DNA of 64,000 nt from Arthrospira sp. PCC 9108 (GTDB taxonomy: Bacteria > Cyanobacteriota > Cyanobacteriia > Cyanobacteriales > Microcoleaceae), in assembly GCA_016745315.1 (NCBI GenBank), contig CP066886.1, positions 2,790,501-2,854,500 on the forward strand, read 5' to 3'. Position numbers and translations under genes: made by a program. Of this stretch, positions 9,970 through 19,168 are shown piece by piece. The notes below the pieces were generated by a model. That model saw only the letters and a list, made by a program, of their open reading frames with translations, did not search any database and was not told the DNA's origin. The stretch's first letter is position 1. The number at the start of each line of letters is the position of its first letter.

Positions 9970-11730
9970 TTATTTAGTGGTTTTAAGAGTGGCTTTTTGC
10001 CATTGGCGGACAGAATTAATGATATAAATATCCTCCGATTTTTGGAGGGTTTCTATATCAATAATAGCCTCTTTTATCTTACCCTGTTTGAGTAAGCTAC
10101 CCCGAAAAGTTCCGGGAAGTAAACCACTGGTTACTGGGGGGGTAAGCCAATCATCATTGATTTTAATGATCAGATTAGCAATCGTAGTTTCTGTAACCTC
10201 TCCCCGTTCATTCCATAAAATCACATCATCACAGTCGGGACGGGAATTACGGGCGGTTTCATAGATGCTGCGGTTGGTGGTTTTGTGATATAAAAAAGGG
10301 TTTTGGGAATTAATGGGGGTGGGAGATAAACCTAAATAAATCTGTCGGTTAGGTGGGGATTTCTCAATGGCAGAAATTTCGCAATTTAGAACACCCTGGC
10401 GGTCTACTAATAACCTAACTCGATAGGGAATTGACCAGGATTTACTTATATCTATTAATTGTTGATTGATGTGTTCTACGGATAACGGAATCCCAAAATA
10501 AATGGCTGAATCGGATAACCTTTTTAGGTGGTCTTCCCGGAGAAAAAATCCTGCTTCTGGTGTCCAAAGCATGGTTTCTAATAGGGAAAAATCAGAGCTA
10601 TTATTGAGGCTCAGAAACTTGGCTTTGGTTTGACATTCTTGGTATTCATCCTGGCTGTCAGAATCCCAAAGAATACCGCCACCCACGCCATACTCGGCTT
10701 GATGATTTTGGCGGTCAATGATAACTGTACGAATGGCTACGTTAAACTGGGTTCTATAATTATTGGGGGTATTTTCGGGTTCGATAAAGCCAATGGTGCC
10801 AGTATAAAGGTGGCGGGGAGTTGTTTCTAACTGGCGAATTAACTGCATGGTTCTGGGTTTGGGTGCGCCTGTAATTGAGGCACAGGGGAATAAAGCGGCG
10901 ATAATTTCTGATGGTAAAGCCTGGGTTTTTGCGGTTACTGTGGAGGTCATTTGCCACAGGGTTGGGTATTTTTCGACTGTAAATAATTGGGGAACTTGGA
11001 CGGTTTTAATATCGCCAATGCGGCTAATATCATTGCGGATCATATCCACAATCATGACGTTCTCGGCGCGGTTTTTGGGGGAATTTTGCAGCCCTTGGGC
11101 TATGGCATTATCTTCGGTTAAAGTGCAACCACGGGGGGCGGTTCCTTTCATGGGACGGGCGACCAGTTGACGGTCAGAGAGTTGGAAAAATAGTTCCGGG
11201 GAAGCAGAACAAATGGTAAAGCGATCGCCACATTCGATATATGCTGCATAGTCGGCTTGTTGCGATCGCACTAATTGCCAAAACCAAGCCAAAGCATCCC
11301 CAGAAAACTCCGTCCGTAGGCGAAAAGTATAATTGACCTGATAGGTTTCCCCCCTAGCAATATAACCTCGAATTTGCTTAATAGCCTCCTGATATTCAGT
11401 GGGGGTGACAGAAGATAACCACTCACCCACAGTATAATCTGATGGGGAACAGAGGCGGGGTGGGGTGATAATTTGTGGTTGTTCATATAGCCCAAACCAG
11501 AGCAAAGGAAACTCATCTGGGGGATAGGTAGTCAAAGCCGAATCCCAAGCGCTAGAGGCTTCATAACTGATAAAACCCGCCGCCCATAAATGCTGTTGTT
11601 GGAGGCTTTGGTTAACCTGTTCTAAGCCAGGAATCACCTGTTCGAGACGATCGCAATTAACAATATAGCAGGGATTTTCAAATAGTAACCACTGCTGATT
11701 TTTCGCATCATGGATGATTACTCTGTTCAT
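9970..11730 (-). CDS. pabB: Aminodeoxychorismate synthase component I fused to aminodeoxychorismate lyase (PabB-PabC)
   Basis: About 586 residues; bifunctional enzyme of p-aminobenzoate and folate synthesis. The N-terminal ~375 residues are the chorismate-binding domain: YQVNYTFRL, PMKGTAPRG (Lys near 202 in the longer frame, the residue typical of PabB rather than TrpE), NRAENVMIVDMIRNDISR, and CASITGAPKPRTM. The last ~200 residues are a class IV aminotransferase-fold lyase (FSLLETMLWTPEAG; GEVTETTIANLI; TPPVTSGLLPGTFR). An ATG at 11751 would add seven residues and overlap the upstream kinase gene, but its GGAGG touches the ATG; the ATG at 11730 is preferred. It follows the PfkB kinase gene closely and may share its transcript. 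Confidence 0.93.
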   Translation of the reverse strand: MNRVIIHDAKNQQWLLFENPCYIVNCDRLEQVIPGLEQVNQSLQQQHLWAAGFISYEASSAWDSALTTYPPDEFPLLWFGLYEQPQIITPPRLCSPSDYTVGEWLSSVTPTEYQEAIKQIRGYIARGETYQVNYTFRLRTEFSGDALAWFWQLVRSQQADYAAYIECGDRFTICSASPELFFQLSDRQLVARPMKGTAPRGCTLTEDNAIAQGLQNSPKNRAENVMIVDMIRNDISRIGDIKTVQVPQLFTVEKYPTLWQMTSTVTAKTQALPSEIIAALFPCASITGAPKPRTMQLIRQLETTPRHLYTGTIGFIEPENTPNNYRTQFNVAIRTVIIDRQNHQAEYGVGGGILWDSDSQDEYQECQTKAKFLSLNNSSDFSLLETMLWTPEAGFFLREDHLKRLSDSAIYFGIPLSVEHINQQLIDISKSWSIPYRVRLLVDRQGVLNCEISAIEKSPPNRQIYLGLSPTPINSQNPFLYHKTTNRSIYETARNSRPDCDDVILWNERGEVTETTIANLIIKINDDWLTPPVTSGLLPGTFRGSLLKQGKIKEAIIDIETLQKSEDIYIINSVRQWQKATLKTTK

Positions 11731-11737
11731 AGTCCAC

Positions 11738-12787
11738 TCAACTAACTTCATCCTCCAAAAGCGATCGCAAAGCCTCCTTCATTTCCGCTATAGAAGTCGT
11801 AGCCGTCCCAAACTGACGCACCACCAAACTAGCCGCCAAATTACCCAAAACCGCCGCCTCCCAAAAACTCGCCCCCACAGATAAAGCCAAAGTTAAAGCC
11901 GCCACCACAGTATCTCCCGCCCCCGTCACATCAAAAACATCCAAAACATTAAACGGAGGAACATGGCTAACTTGTAGCGTGTGATTTTCCCCCCATTCAA
12001 AAAGACTCATCCCCTCCTCACCCCTAGTAATTAGCACCCGTTTCGCCTTAGTCAAATTCAGTAAATCACTCCCCGCACGTCTGAGACTCTCTTCATTAGC
12101 GATCGTATATCCTACCGCCTTTTCCGCTTCCGGAACATTAGGAGTAAACAACATCGCCCCCTGATAGCGTTGTAAATCAACTTGAGCATCCACCACCGAA
12201 AACCCATGACCCAAAGCCGCACCAATAACCGGGGAAGTTAACACCCCATCCCCATAGTCCGAACAAACCACCCCATCAACATTATCTCTGTGTTGTTCGA
12301 TATATTCAGCCAACCGCAATTGAAGTTCTAAGCTGGGTAAATCATCCGATTTGCGATCGACCCGGACAATTTGCTGAGTCACCGACTGGCGTGCGTGTCC
12401 AGAAATCCTAGTTTTAGTCACCGTAGGGCGGTCTGGGTCTGTCAGAATACCCGTCGTATCAATTCCCGCCTCCCGAAAAATCCCTTTGAGAGTCTCCCCC
12501 TGGTCATCCTTTCCCACCAACCCAGCCACCGACACCGCAGCCCCCAACTTAGCCAAATTGTAAACCGCATTAGCTCCCCCTCCTGGGATTTGTTGAGTAA
12601 CTTCATGGCGCAGAATTAGCACTGGTGCTTCCCGCGACAGCCTCTCCACCTGACCAGTCAGAAACTCATCCAGAGTCAGATCCCCCACCACCAAAACTCG
12701 CACCCTGGAAAAATTATCCAAGTGTTTCATGAGGGTATCCGCCGCCGCCTCAAGCTGATTAAAAAACGAAGATTCTAGGGTCATCAT
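11738..12787 (-). CDS. PfkB-family kinase, D-glycero-D-manno-heptose 7-phosphate kinase-like (RfaE domain I)
   Basis: About 349 residues. VLVVGDLTLDEFLTGQVERL followed by REAPVL near the N-terminus and DVTGAGDTVVAALTLAL near the C-terminus are the two PfkB/ribokinase signatures in the form seen in RfaE/HldE kinase domains. The nucleotidyltransferase half of HldE is absent, so this would be the stand-alone kinase of ADP-heptose synthesis, or a related sugar kinase. The GTGAGG-rich region and close spacing to the upstream response regulator (16 bp) and downstream pabB suggest an operon. The ATG at 12787 is chosen over an in-frame TTG one codon earlier. Confidence 0.85.
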   Translation of the reverse strand: MMTLESSFFNQLEAAADTLMKHLDNFSRVRVLVVGDLTLDEFLTGQVERLSREAPVLILRHEVTQQIPGGGANAVYNLAKLGAAVSVAGLVGKDDQGETLKGIFREAGIDTTGILTDPDRPTVTKTRISGHARQSVTQQIVRVDRKSDDLPSLELQLRLAEYIEQHRDNVDGVVCSDYGDGVLTSPVIGAALGHGFSVVDAQVDLQRYQGAMLFTPNVPEAEKAVGYTIANEESLRRAGSDLLNLTKAKRVLITRGEEGMSLFEWGENHTLQVSHVPPFNVLDVFDVTGAGDTVVAALTLALSVGASFWEAAVLGNLAASLVVRQFGTATTSIAEMKEALRSLLEDEVS

Positions 12788-12803
12788 CAACAGTTACTCA
12801 CCC

Positions 12804-13382
12804 CTACTTGACTTTTTTGAGTACAAAAGCCTTGATTTGAGCCACCTGTTTTTTCAGGGCGATCATTTCCCTCTGCATAGCGACAATTTTCTGTTCTAAA
12901 GCCTTAATCTTAGCCGCGTCCGCCCCCGTTGTCACCGCCGCCGGAGGAGGGGCTGTCTCTTTAGCCGGTGCAGGTGGGGGAACCACTTTCAGAGGTTGGC
13001 GAGGTTTCTTAGCCTTTTCAAAAGCCGACTTGATCGCATCTACCAATTGTCCTTTCTCAAAAGGCTTTTCGATAAACTCAAAATACTCGAAGGGTTCAGC
13101 AATTTTCTCCGTCACTTCCTCTTTTCGACCCGACATCAACACCAGAGGGATTTTCCTAAGTTCTTCACTAGCTTGGATTTGCTGAAAAACCTCCCATCCG
13201 CTGAGTTTGGGTAACAGGAAATCCAGCATAATCAGGTTGGGGTGTTCTTGGCGCACTAGGTCTATGCCTTCCTTCCCGTCTTTGGCTTCTAGCACATCAA
13301 AGTTACCCTGGGGTAACATCTCCCGAACTTTGACCCGAATTACCTTACTATCATCAATAACTATAATTTTCCGACCTGCCAC
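12804..13382 (-). CDS. Response regulator with receiver domain and C-terminal coiled coil
   Basis: 192 residues from a GTG start. The receiver occupies 1-125 with the D10-D11 acidic pair, phospho-acceptor D54 in LIMLDFLLP, and Lys in IEKPF. A Pro/Ala-rich linker (VVPPPAPAKETAPPPAAVTT) leads to a ~40-residue coiled coil (KIKALEQKIVAMQREMIALKKQ). There is no DNA-binding or enzymatic output domain, so signalling is probably by protein contact through the coiled coil. It lies 16 bp upstream of the sugar kinase gene. Confidence 0.9.
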   Translation of the reverse strand: MAGRKIIVIDDSKVIRVKVREMLPQGNFDVLEAKDGKEGIDLVRQEHPNLIMLDFLLPKLSGWEVFQQIQASEELRKIPLVLMSGRKEEVTEKIAEPFEYFEFIEKPFEKGQLVDAIKSAFEKAKKPRQPLKVVPPPAPAKETAPPPAAVTTGADAAKIKALEQKIVAMQREMIALKKQVAQIKAFVLKKVK

Positions 13383-13873
13383 GGCTTACTCCCCCGGTGA
13401 TGAATACATAATCTGAATATTGGTGCAGTATTTAACCTTCTCAAATCTGTTCATAGATTAACAAAACCGAGAATAGTATGGTATCACCAACAATGGTCAA
13501 GGATGCTGTCATAAAAGCTAATCCTTATCAAGAATTAGCGCTAATTTACCTTTCTTCTCCTTTGAAATATGAAGAATTGTTCTCAGAAGGGTAGTGCTGG
13601 GCTCCCGGCTTACTTGATCCGGGCAGCTAATCTACCTAACTGTTTCCGAAAGGAATGTAAACTTGTACATTTTACCAGATGCAGCCACATATATAGCGTT
13701 TTGCACAAGTCTAGGTTGCAGCCCTCACGCCCAACCCTTCTCCCAAGGAGGGCGAGGGGCTTCCGAATGTACTCGATGGCTTGAGAAACTGTTATAGTAA
13801 GTTCCCATATAATCAGCATCGCAGAAAACTGCTTTGTGTTCTAAAAAATAGCTATCCTAGATATCAATACATT
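13383..13873. other. Intergenic region with a palindromic repeat
   Basis: No credible gene is seen in these ~490 bp. A C/G-rich imperfect palindrome at 13721-13760 (CCCTCACGCCCAACCC, then GGAGGGCGAGGGG) resembles dispersed palindromic repeats of filamentous cyanobacteria. An open frame from 13781 runs into lipA but has no family support upstream of the ATG at 13874. Confidence 0.5.
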
Positions 13874-14788
13874 ATGTCAAGCACTTCTGATTCTATTTCA
13901 TCACGTCACCGAGACGCAATTAAATCTATGCCTGAGTGGTTGCGTCGTCCTATTGGTGCCGCGAGTCAACTATCACAGGTGCAACGGATTATCAAACAGC
14001 GACAAATTCATACTATTTGTGAGGAGGGGCGCTGTCCTAACCGGGGTGAATGTTATGCTCAGGGGACCGCTACTTTTTTACTTATGGGGCCTACTTGTAC
14101 CCGCTCCTGTGCTTTTTGTCAAGTTGATAAGGGCCATGCTCCCATGCCACTTGATCACGATGAACCCCGCAAGGTAGCCGAAGCAGTCCAAATTTTGGGG
14201 TTGCGTTATGTGGTGTTAACTTCTGTGGCGCGGGATGATTTGGCTGATGGCGGCGCGGGGTGGTTTGTGGCTACTATGGAGCAAATTCGCTCTTGTTGTC
14301 CCCAAACTCAAATTGAGGTGCTGACTCCCGATTTTTGGGGGGGAAAGGCTGAAGATACTCAACAGCAACAATATCAGCGTATTGATTTGGTGGTGAGAGC
14401 AAAACCTGCTTGTTATAACCATAATATTGAAACCGTCCGGCGGCTTACTGGTCCGGTGCGACGGGGGGCGAAGTACGATCGCTCTCTTGACCTGTTGCGC
14501 CACGTCCGAGAAGTTGACCCGACTATTCCTACTAAGTCCGGTCTGATGTTGGGACATGGGGAAACCGAAGACGAGATTTTACAGGCTTTCGCTGATTTAC
14601 GAGAGGTTAAATGCGATCGCCTCACTATCGGTCAATATATGCGCCCTTCCCTCGATCATCTCCCCGTCCATAAATATTGGACTCCCCAAGAGTTTGACCG
14701 TCTAGGGGCGATCGCCAAAGATATGGGTTTTTCTCACGTTCGCTCCGGTCCCCTGGTTCGGAGTTCCTATCATGCTGGCGAATTTTAG
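13874..14788 (+). CDS. lipA: Lipoyl synthase
   Basis: 304 residues. This radical-SAM enzyme inserts two sulfurs into octanoyl groups on lipoyl-dependent enzymes. Both iron-sulfur clusters are represented: the auxiliary set CEEGRCPNRGEC and the radical-SAM CTRSCAFC. The C-terminal RSSYHA supplies the Ser that ligates the auxiliary cluster. The long in-frame extension upstream (from 13781) is rejected because the family N-terminus begins about here (MSSTSDSIS...PEWLRRP). A possible terminator hairpin follows at 14818-14848. Confidence 0.95.
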   Translation: MSSTSDSISSRHRDAIKSMPEWLRRPIGAASQLSQVQRIIKQRQIHTICEEGRCPNRGECYAQGTATFLLMGPTCTRSCAFCQVDKGHAPMPLDHDEPRKVAEAVQILGLRYVVLTSVARDDLADGGAGWFVATMEQIRSCCPQTQIEVLTPDFWGGKAEDTQQQQYQRIDLVVRAKPACYNHNIETVRRLTGPVRRGAKYDRSLDLLRHVREVDPTIPTKSGLMLGHGETEDEILQAFADLREVKCDRLTIGQYMRPSLDHLPVHKYWTPQEFDRLGAIAKDMGFSHVRSGPLVRSSYHAGEF

Positions 14789-14817
14789 CCTCCTACCCTC
14801 CCACCCATCACCCCAAT

Positions 14818-14848
14818 TTCCCTAATCATTTAATGATTAAATAGGGAA
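14818..14848. terminator. Hairpin between two convergent genes
   Basis: TTCCCTA (14818-14824) pairs with TAGGGAA (14842-14848), with an inner ATCATT/AATGAT stem. It lies between the stops of lipA (+) and the coiled-coil gene (-), as expected for a bidirectional terminator. There is no long T tract, so the call is moderate. Confidence 0.45.
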
Positions 14849-14862
14849 CCGAGTTGCTCCAA

Positions 14863-16575
14863 TCAGAAATTATCCCTCAACTCTTGTTCGGTTATCTTCG
14901 CCGATTGTAAAATGTTTTTGAGGATACCGTAAGGCACATCTTTGGCATGATGGGGAACCCTACAAACAAGGGTTTTTTTGAGGTGAACATGGCTCCCTGT
15001 TTGGTGGTCAGTCACAAATTCCAAGCGATGTAGACCTCTGATTACCTCAGAACTGGACAAAGAGGGTATGGTGGATCTACTGAGGTTGGCTGGGGTAAAG
15101 CAATCTTCAGGTTCGATCGAGTCACTGACATGGTGATCACCTACCTCCCTATCCTCTAGGCGACTTTTCAGGTACAAAATTCTCGATCTATGTTCCCCCA
15201 GTTCATTTTCTAACTGTCTGATTTTGGCTGCCAAACTCTCATTTTCTTCGGTGATATAGACTTCAAAATCTCGGGACTGTTCTTTGATACACTCTGATTC
15301 TTCCCTAGCCGATTCCAAGGCTCTTCTCAACTGCTCAACATCAGCTTGTTCCCTCAGTTGGCTTTGCAGGTCTGCCGATTGCTGTATCGCCTGATCATAC
15401 TCGCGCGTCAGTTCCGCAATCTTTTGATTCAGGCTCACTATCTGCTCATTGGTCCTCTTTTCCCGATCTTCGGTTTCCTGCAACTGGCGCTGCCACTTTT
15501 CCAGGGTGCGCGTCATTTCCTGCTGTTCCCTGTTCTGGCTATTCAGGCAATTTTCCAGGTTGGCGATCGCCTCAGAGCGTCTGTCAATTTCCTCTTGCGC
15601 CTCTACCTGATATTCCACCGCCCAGGCTAATTGATTCCGCAGTTCTTGCAGATTGCTCTGGCTATCATCCTGTTGATGTTGGAAATCCACGATTTTCTGT
15701 TCGTAGTCCGCGATCGCTATTTTCAGTTCCGCTGCGATCGATTGCTGTTCCCTTCGGTAGTCCTCCAACTCCTTCCGCCCCTTTTCCCTAACAGCGATCA
15801 GAGCTTCATTTTGTTTAACTTTCTGCTGCAACTCTTCCCGAATATTCCGCGCCTCTTCCAGTAACTGTTTCCTCTCTCGGCGCTTTCGGTACAACACAAA
15901 TTCGATCAGCAACCAAACCACTGCACCCCCCGCCAAAAATATACCCGCAGTCAGCGAGAAAATACTAGGACTGTGCTGGAACCTCAGCAACCCCCTCGCC
16001 CATTTCGCGTAACTCTCCGCGAAGGTTGGCGGCACCCGCCGGACGTAATATACCCGCCCGATGATTTCCCCTCTGTTGACCATCCCCGTCGGGTCAGCTT
16101 CCGGTTGATAACGCCGTTTATATTTGCGTTCCGCAAACAATGGCGGCGGGTCCCGTAGGAGATCGTAAGGCTCATTAGTTAGGTTTTCTACCTTAAAACC
16201 CTCTTTCCCAAGGCGACGGGAATTGGAATAGTAGAGGATTTCCTGCTCTGGACAATCGGCGATCGCACTTTCGCAGTTCGTGACTACTAACCCGAACAAC
16301 CCGTAGTTACTGTCCAGAGTCCGCTGCAACTCCTCCGTTTCTCCCTCTAGCAGCGCCAGGGAAAGTTTCGTCGGCAAAGTGTGAGATAAAATGTTAAAAT
16401 CTACTGTCTGCGTCGCAAAAATTGTCCGCTCCCAGTAGTTTTTATGATTTCCATAGTTGTTAATCGTTGCCATAACCAAAGATATGACGCTGATTATGCT
16501 TAATCGACCCAACATTAGCAGCGCGATTTTGACATTCACCTTGCCCAGCAGTTCTTTCGGTCTTCTGAATCTCAT
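14863..16575 (-). CDS. Membrane-anchored coiled-coil protein with a C-terminal HicA-like domain
   Basis: 570 residues. A membrane segment at ~16-37 is followed by an extracytoplasmic domain (~40-200), a second membrane segment (~203-228, IFSLTAGIFLAGGAVVWLL), and a long cytoplasmic coiled coil (~232-470, rich in E/Q/R/L). The last 70 residues resemble HicA/YcfA mRNA interferases: SSEVIRGLHRLEFV, then GSHVHL with the putative catalytic His near 529, then VPHHAKDVPYGILKNIL. No hicB antitoxin gene is adjacent, and the domain is fused rather than free, so it may act as an RNA-binding rather than toxic module. The extracytoplasmic domain was not recognised. Confidence 0.7.
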   Translation of the reverse strand: MRFRRPKELLGKVNVKIALLMLGRLSIISVISLVMATINNYGNHKNYWERTIFATQTVDFNILSHTLPTKLSLALLEGETEELQRTLDSNYGLFGLVVTNCESAIADCPEQEILYYSNSRRLGKEGFKVENLTNEPYDLLRDPPPLFAERKYKRRYQPEADPTGMVNRGEIIGRVYYVRRVPPTFAESYAKWARGLLRFQHSPSIFSLTAGIFLAGGAVVWLLIEFVLYRKRRERKQLLEEARNIREELQQKVKQNEALIAVREKGRKELEDYRREQQSIAAELKIAIADYEQKIVDFQHQQDDSQSNLQELRNQLAWAVEYQVEAQEEIDRRSEAIANLENCLNSQNREQQEMTRTLEKWQRQLQETEDREKRTNEQIVSLNQKIAELTREYDQAIQQSADLQSQLREQADVEQLRRALESAREESECIKEQSRDFEVYITEENESLAAKIRQLENELGEHRSRILYLKSRLEDREVGDHHVSDSIEPEDCFTPANLSRSTIPSLSSSEVIRGLHRLEFVTDHQTGSHVHLKKTLVCRVPHHAKDVPYGILKNILQSAKITEQELRDNF

Positions 16576-16871
16576 AAATTAACCTACCCCTATAATTATT
16601 TATCAATTGTCCTCAAACAATTTACGCAAATTCTCAGGAAAAATATTCCCCCTACCGCGATCGCATCATCGCCATCACTAGCTAATTATGTTAACTTTTG
16701 TAACAAAAAATTAAGTTTTGTTGCGAAAAATTTTTTTTTGGGGGGTGGGGTTGCCTTTTGGGGGGTTCTGGGCTATACTTTAAATAATGGGAATAGTCAA
16801 ATTTTTTTTATTTGTGCATATATTCTTATTATGAAACAATATGTCAATATCCTATCATGAGTTCCCGGCTG

Positions 16872-16899
16872 TTGTCAACCCTCACCCGTTGTCTATAAT
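16872..16899 (+). promoter_or_regulatory. Promoter upstream of the SWIM-domain gene
   Basis: TTGTCA (16872-16877) and TATAAT (16894-16899) with a 16-bp spacer, 32 bp before the ATG at 16932. The rest of the 16576-16931 gap is A/T- and G-tract-rich with no gene visible. Confidence 0.6.
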
Positions 16900-16931
16900 G
16901 AATAAAACGATATTTTTGGGGGTTCCCAATC

Positions 16932-17526
16932 ATGGCAGATTACCATATAGAAAATAATCAGGAATGGTGGAACCAGCAATGGTTAGACATTCTGAATCGC
17001 TATCGGTTTAAGAAACGATTGGAAAGGGCGAGAAATTATGCCAGACAGGGTAATGTTCTCAATATTGAATTTACTGGTCAGCGGGTTCTGGCGCAAGTTC
17101 AGGGGACGCAAGCCGAACCTTATCAAGTGGAATTGTGGTTAGATACTTTTACCGAGGAAGAATGGGGATATGTGATTGAAACATTATCCCAGCAGGCGAT
17201 TTTTTCCGCCAAGTTGTTAGCAGGGGAAATGCCTTATAATATTGAGGATGTATTTGCTAAAAATGGCTGGCGGCTGTTTCCTTTTAATTTGGATGAAGTA
17301 CATTCTCGCGCTCTGTTGTCCAGATCCGGCTAACCCCTGTAAACATATTGGTGCAGTTTATTATATGTTAGGCGATCGCTTTAGTGAAGATCCATGTGTC
17401 TTATTTCAACTGCGGGGACGCTTGAAAGAAGAGATTATCGCTAAATTGCGAAATATACGGAAACCTATAGGGTTTCCGAGCATACAAGGAGGTTTGTTTG
17501 ATCTAAAAAAATTGGGTAGTGCCTAA
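16932..17526 (+). pseudogene. SWIM zinc-finger protein, frameshifted and cut by IS1
   Basis: The first frame (16932-17333) encodes 133 residues (MADYHIENNQEWWNQQWLD...LFPFNLDEVHSR). The SWIM zinc-binding stretch then continues in another frame (CCPDPANPCKHIGAVYYMLG, then DRFSEDP and FQLRGR), so a small indel near 17310 destroyed the reading frame and the first Cys of the motif. The 3' end runs into the left end of the IS1 element at 17515. SWIM proteins of this type bind zinc and probably nucleic acid; this copy is not functional as it stands. Confidence 0.85.
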
Positions 17527-17546
17527 TATGTAATGATAGAGGTGTA

Positions 17547-18427
17547 GTGCGAGACGTTCAGGCATGAAATAAGGCTGCAATGCCAGAAATAACCGCCTGG
17601 TGGGGACTTCAACCCCTTGGTTGAATATAAGGAGCGCACTCGTGACCATCCTCATAACTGTTTATATGTCCCGACGTTGGGAGGAATCCAAACAAGGCAG
17701 GGAACTCAAGGTCAAGACTGAACGCTGGTGTTATGTACAGCAGGAAGTTGAGAGTAAAGGCGATAGCCACCCCCAGTTTCAGGACTCACAACCCGTCAGA
17801 TTGAAGCGGGGAACGGAAGGCGTGAGGGAAACCTGTTCCCAATAACCCGACCACTGCCAATCATCTATGATTAGGGAAACCGAATGTCCGGCTTGAACCA
17901 TCGTCAATTTATAGTAGCGAAACAGGTTGAAACGCTGCGCTCAAAAGAGCAAGGGGAAAAGTAGGAGTTTACTTACACTACCTACACAGACCTTGAAAAT
18001 ACCCCGGTGGATAGGACAAATCTAAAGATGGAATGCCCATATAAACGGAACGTTTAAACCCCTCTTAGGCTCTGCTAATAAACAAGTGAGCAATATTACT
18101 CGCAAGCAGAGCGTGAAAAGTGTAAGCGTATGCCTCCTAGGGGAAAGGATGTGACTGAAAGCTAATGCCTAACTGTAATGGTTAGGATATGCCCACTAGT
18201 CACGGTGTGGATATAGAGACCGCGACAACTAAGAGTGTTTATGACCAGAGCGAGTTAATGACTACGTGGTTGTATATAGCTCCGAAAGTTGAGGTCATAA
18301 AGCAGGGGGTTGTAGCCCTGTTCCCAATGACAAAAGGGGTATCCACATCAGGAGCCGTATGAGGTGAAAGTCTCAAGTACGGTTTGGAATTGGAGTTGGG
18401 GAAGGCGACTTCCCTTTCGACCATAAC
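17547..18427 (+). mobile_element. ORF-less group II intron A, inserted in the IS1 leader
   Basis: The 5' end is GTGCGAGACGTT, matching the group IIB GUGYG consensus. Domain V (34 nt from 18352) reads GAGCCGTATGAGGTGAAAG, then TCTCAAGTACGGTTT, with an intact AGC triad. Domain VI follows and the intron ends CCATAAC. There is no reverse transcriptase, so mobility must depend on a protein from elsewhere. It lies between the IS1 left repeat and the transposase frame; splicing would restore a normal IS1 leader. Confidence 0.85.
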
Positions 18428-18451
18428 AAAACCGACTCGGGTTCAATTTCC

Positions 18452-19161
18452 ATACCTGCCTGCCCAACTTGTACATCTACCCACACCGTCAAAAATGGAC
18501 GGATTCACAACGGCAAACAACGGTTCAAGTGTCGTGATTATGGACGACAGTTTGTTGAACACCCCCACCAAAAAGGTGATTGACCAAGAAACACGGTCTC
18601 TGATTGACCGTTTGCCGATGGAGAGAATTCCCCTTGCCGGAATAGCACGGGCCGTCCAAGTGTCTGAGCCCTGGCTGCCAAACTACGTCAATCAGAAATA
18701 TGCCTCTGTGCCCCGCCAAGTCCAGGTGAGGCGCAAAAAACGGGAGGTTAACGATTCAATGTGATGAATTGTGGTCATTTGTCAACCATAAAGGAAACAA
18801 ACAGTGGATTTGGTTAGCTCTCGACGTAAAAATCCGTGAGATTGTCGGTGTTTACATTGGTGCACGGGATGAAGCCGCAGCCCGCCAATTGTGGGAGTCA
18901 TTGCCCCCAGTGTATCGCCAATGTGCGGTGGCTTATACAGATTTCTGGGGAGCCTATGAGGCTGTTCTACCGAGTAAACGTCATCAAGGGGTTGGGAAGG
19001 ATACAGGTTTGACCAGCTACATCGAAACGTTTAACAATACCTTGAGACAACCAGTGTCTCGCTTAGTACCCAAGACCTTGTCCTTTTCCAAGTGTTTGCA
19101 GAATCACATTGGTGGCATTTGGTATTTTATCCATCACTACAACGCATCATTACCTCTTTAG
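18452..19161 (+). pseudogene. IS1 transposase (InsA-InsB), degenerate
   Basis: The InsA frame begins at an ATA (18452; the usual ATG is lost) with the zinc-finger part CPTCTSTHTVKNGRIHNGKQ. It hits TGA at 18581-18583 after a one-base slip in the C-run near 18561. InsA continues in another frame (QETRSLIDRLPMERIPLAGI...). The classical A6C frameshift site is intact at 18735-18741 and leads into InsB (CDELWSFVNHKGNKQWIWLA, the YTDFWGAYE Asp region, then SYIETFNNTLRQ with the DDE Glu). The transposase chemistry residues remain but InsA is broken, so the element is probably inactive unless complemented. Confidence 0.85.
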
Positions 19162-19168
19162 CACTACC

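Larger units (their letters stand above)
17515..19168 (+). mobile_element. IS1-family element interrupted by a group II intron
   Basis: Left end GGTAGTGCCTAATATGTAATGA (17515 on) is an imperfect inverted repeat of the right end, which reads CATTACCTCTTTAGCACTACC and stops at 19168. Removing the 881-bp intron leaves 773 bp, almost exactly the size of IS1. No clear target duplication was found. The element sits at the 3' end of the broken SWIM gene. Confidence 0.82.

Noticed and set aside
13781..13873. N-terminal extension of lipoyl synthase
   Set aside because: The extension (RNCYSKFPYNQ...) has no LipA similarity, and a good ATG exists at the conserved N-terminus.
14863..16575. Classical HicAB toxin-antitoxin module
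   Set aside because: No HicB-like frame adjoins the HicA-like domain, which is a fused C-terminal module.
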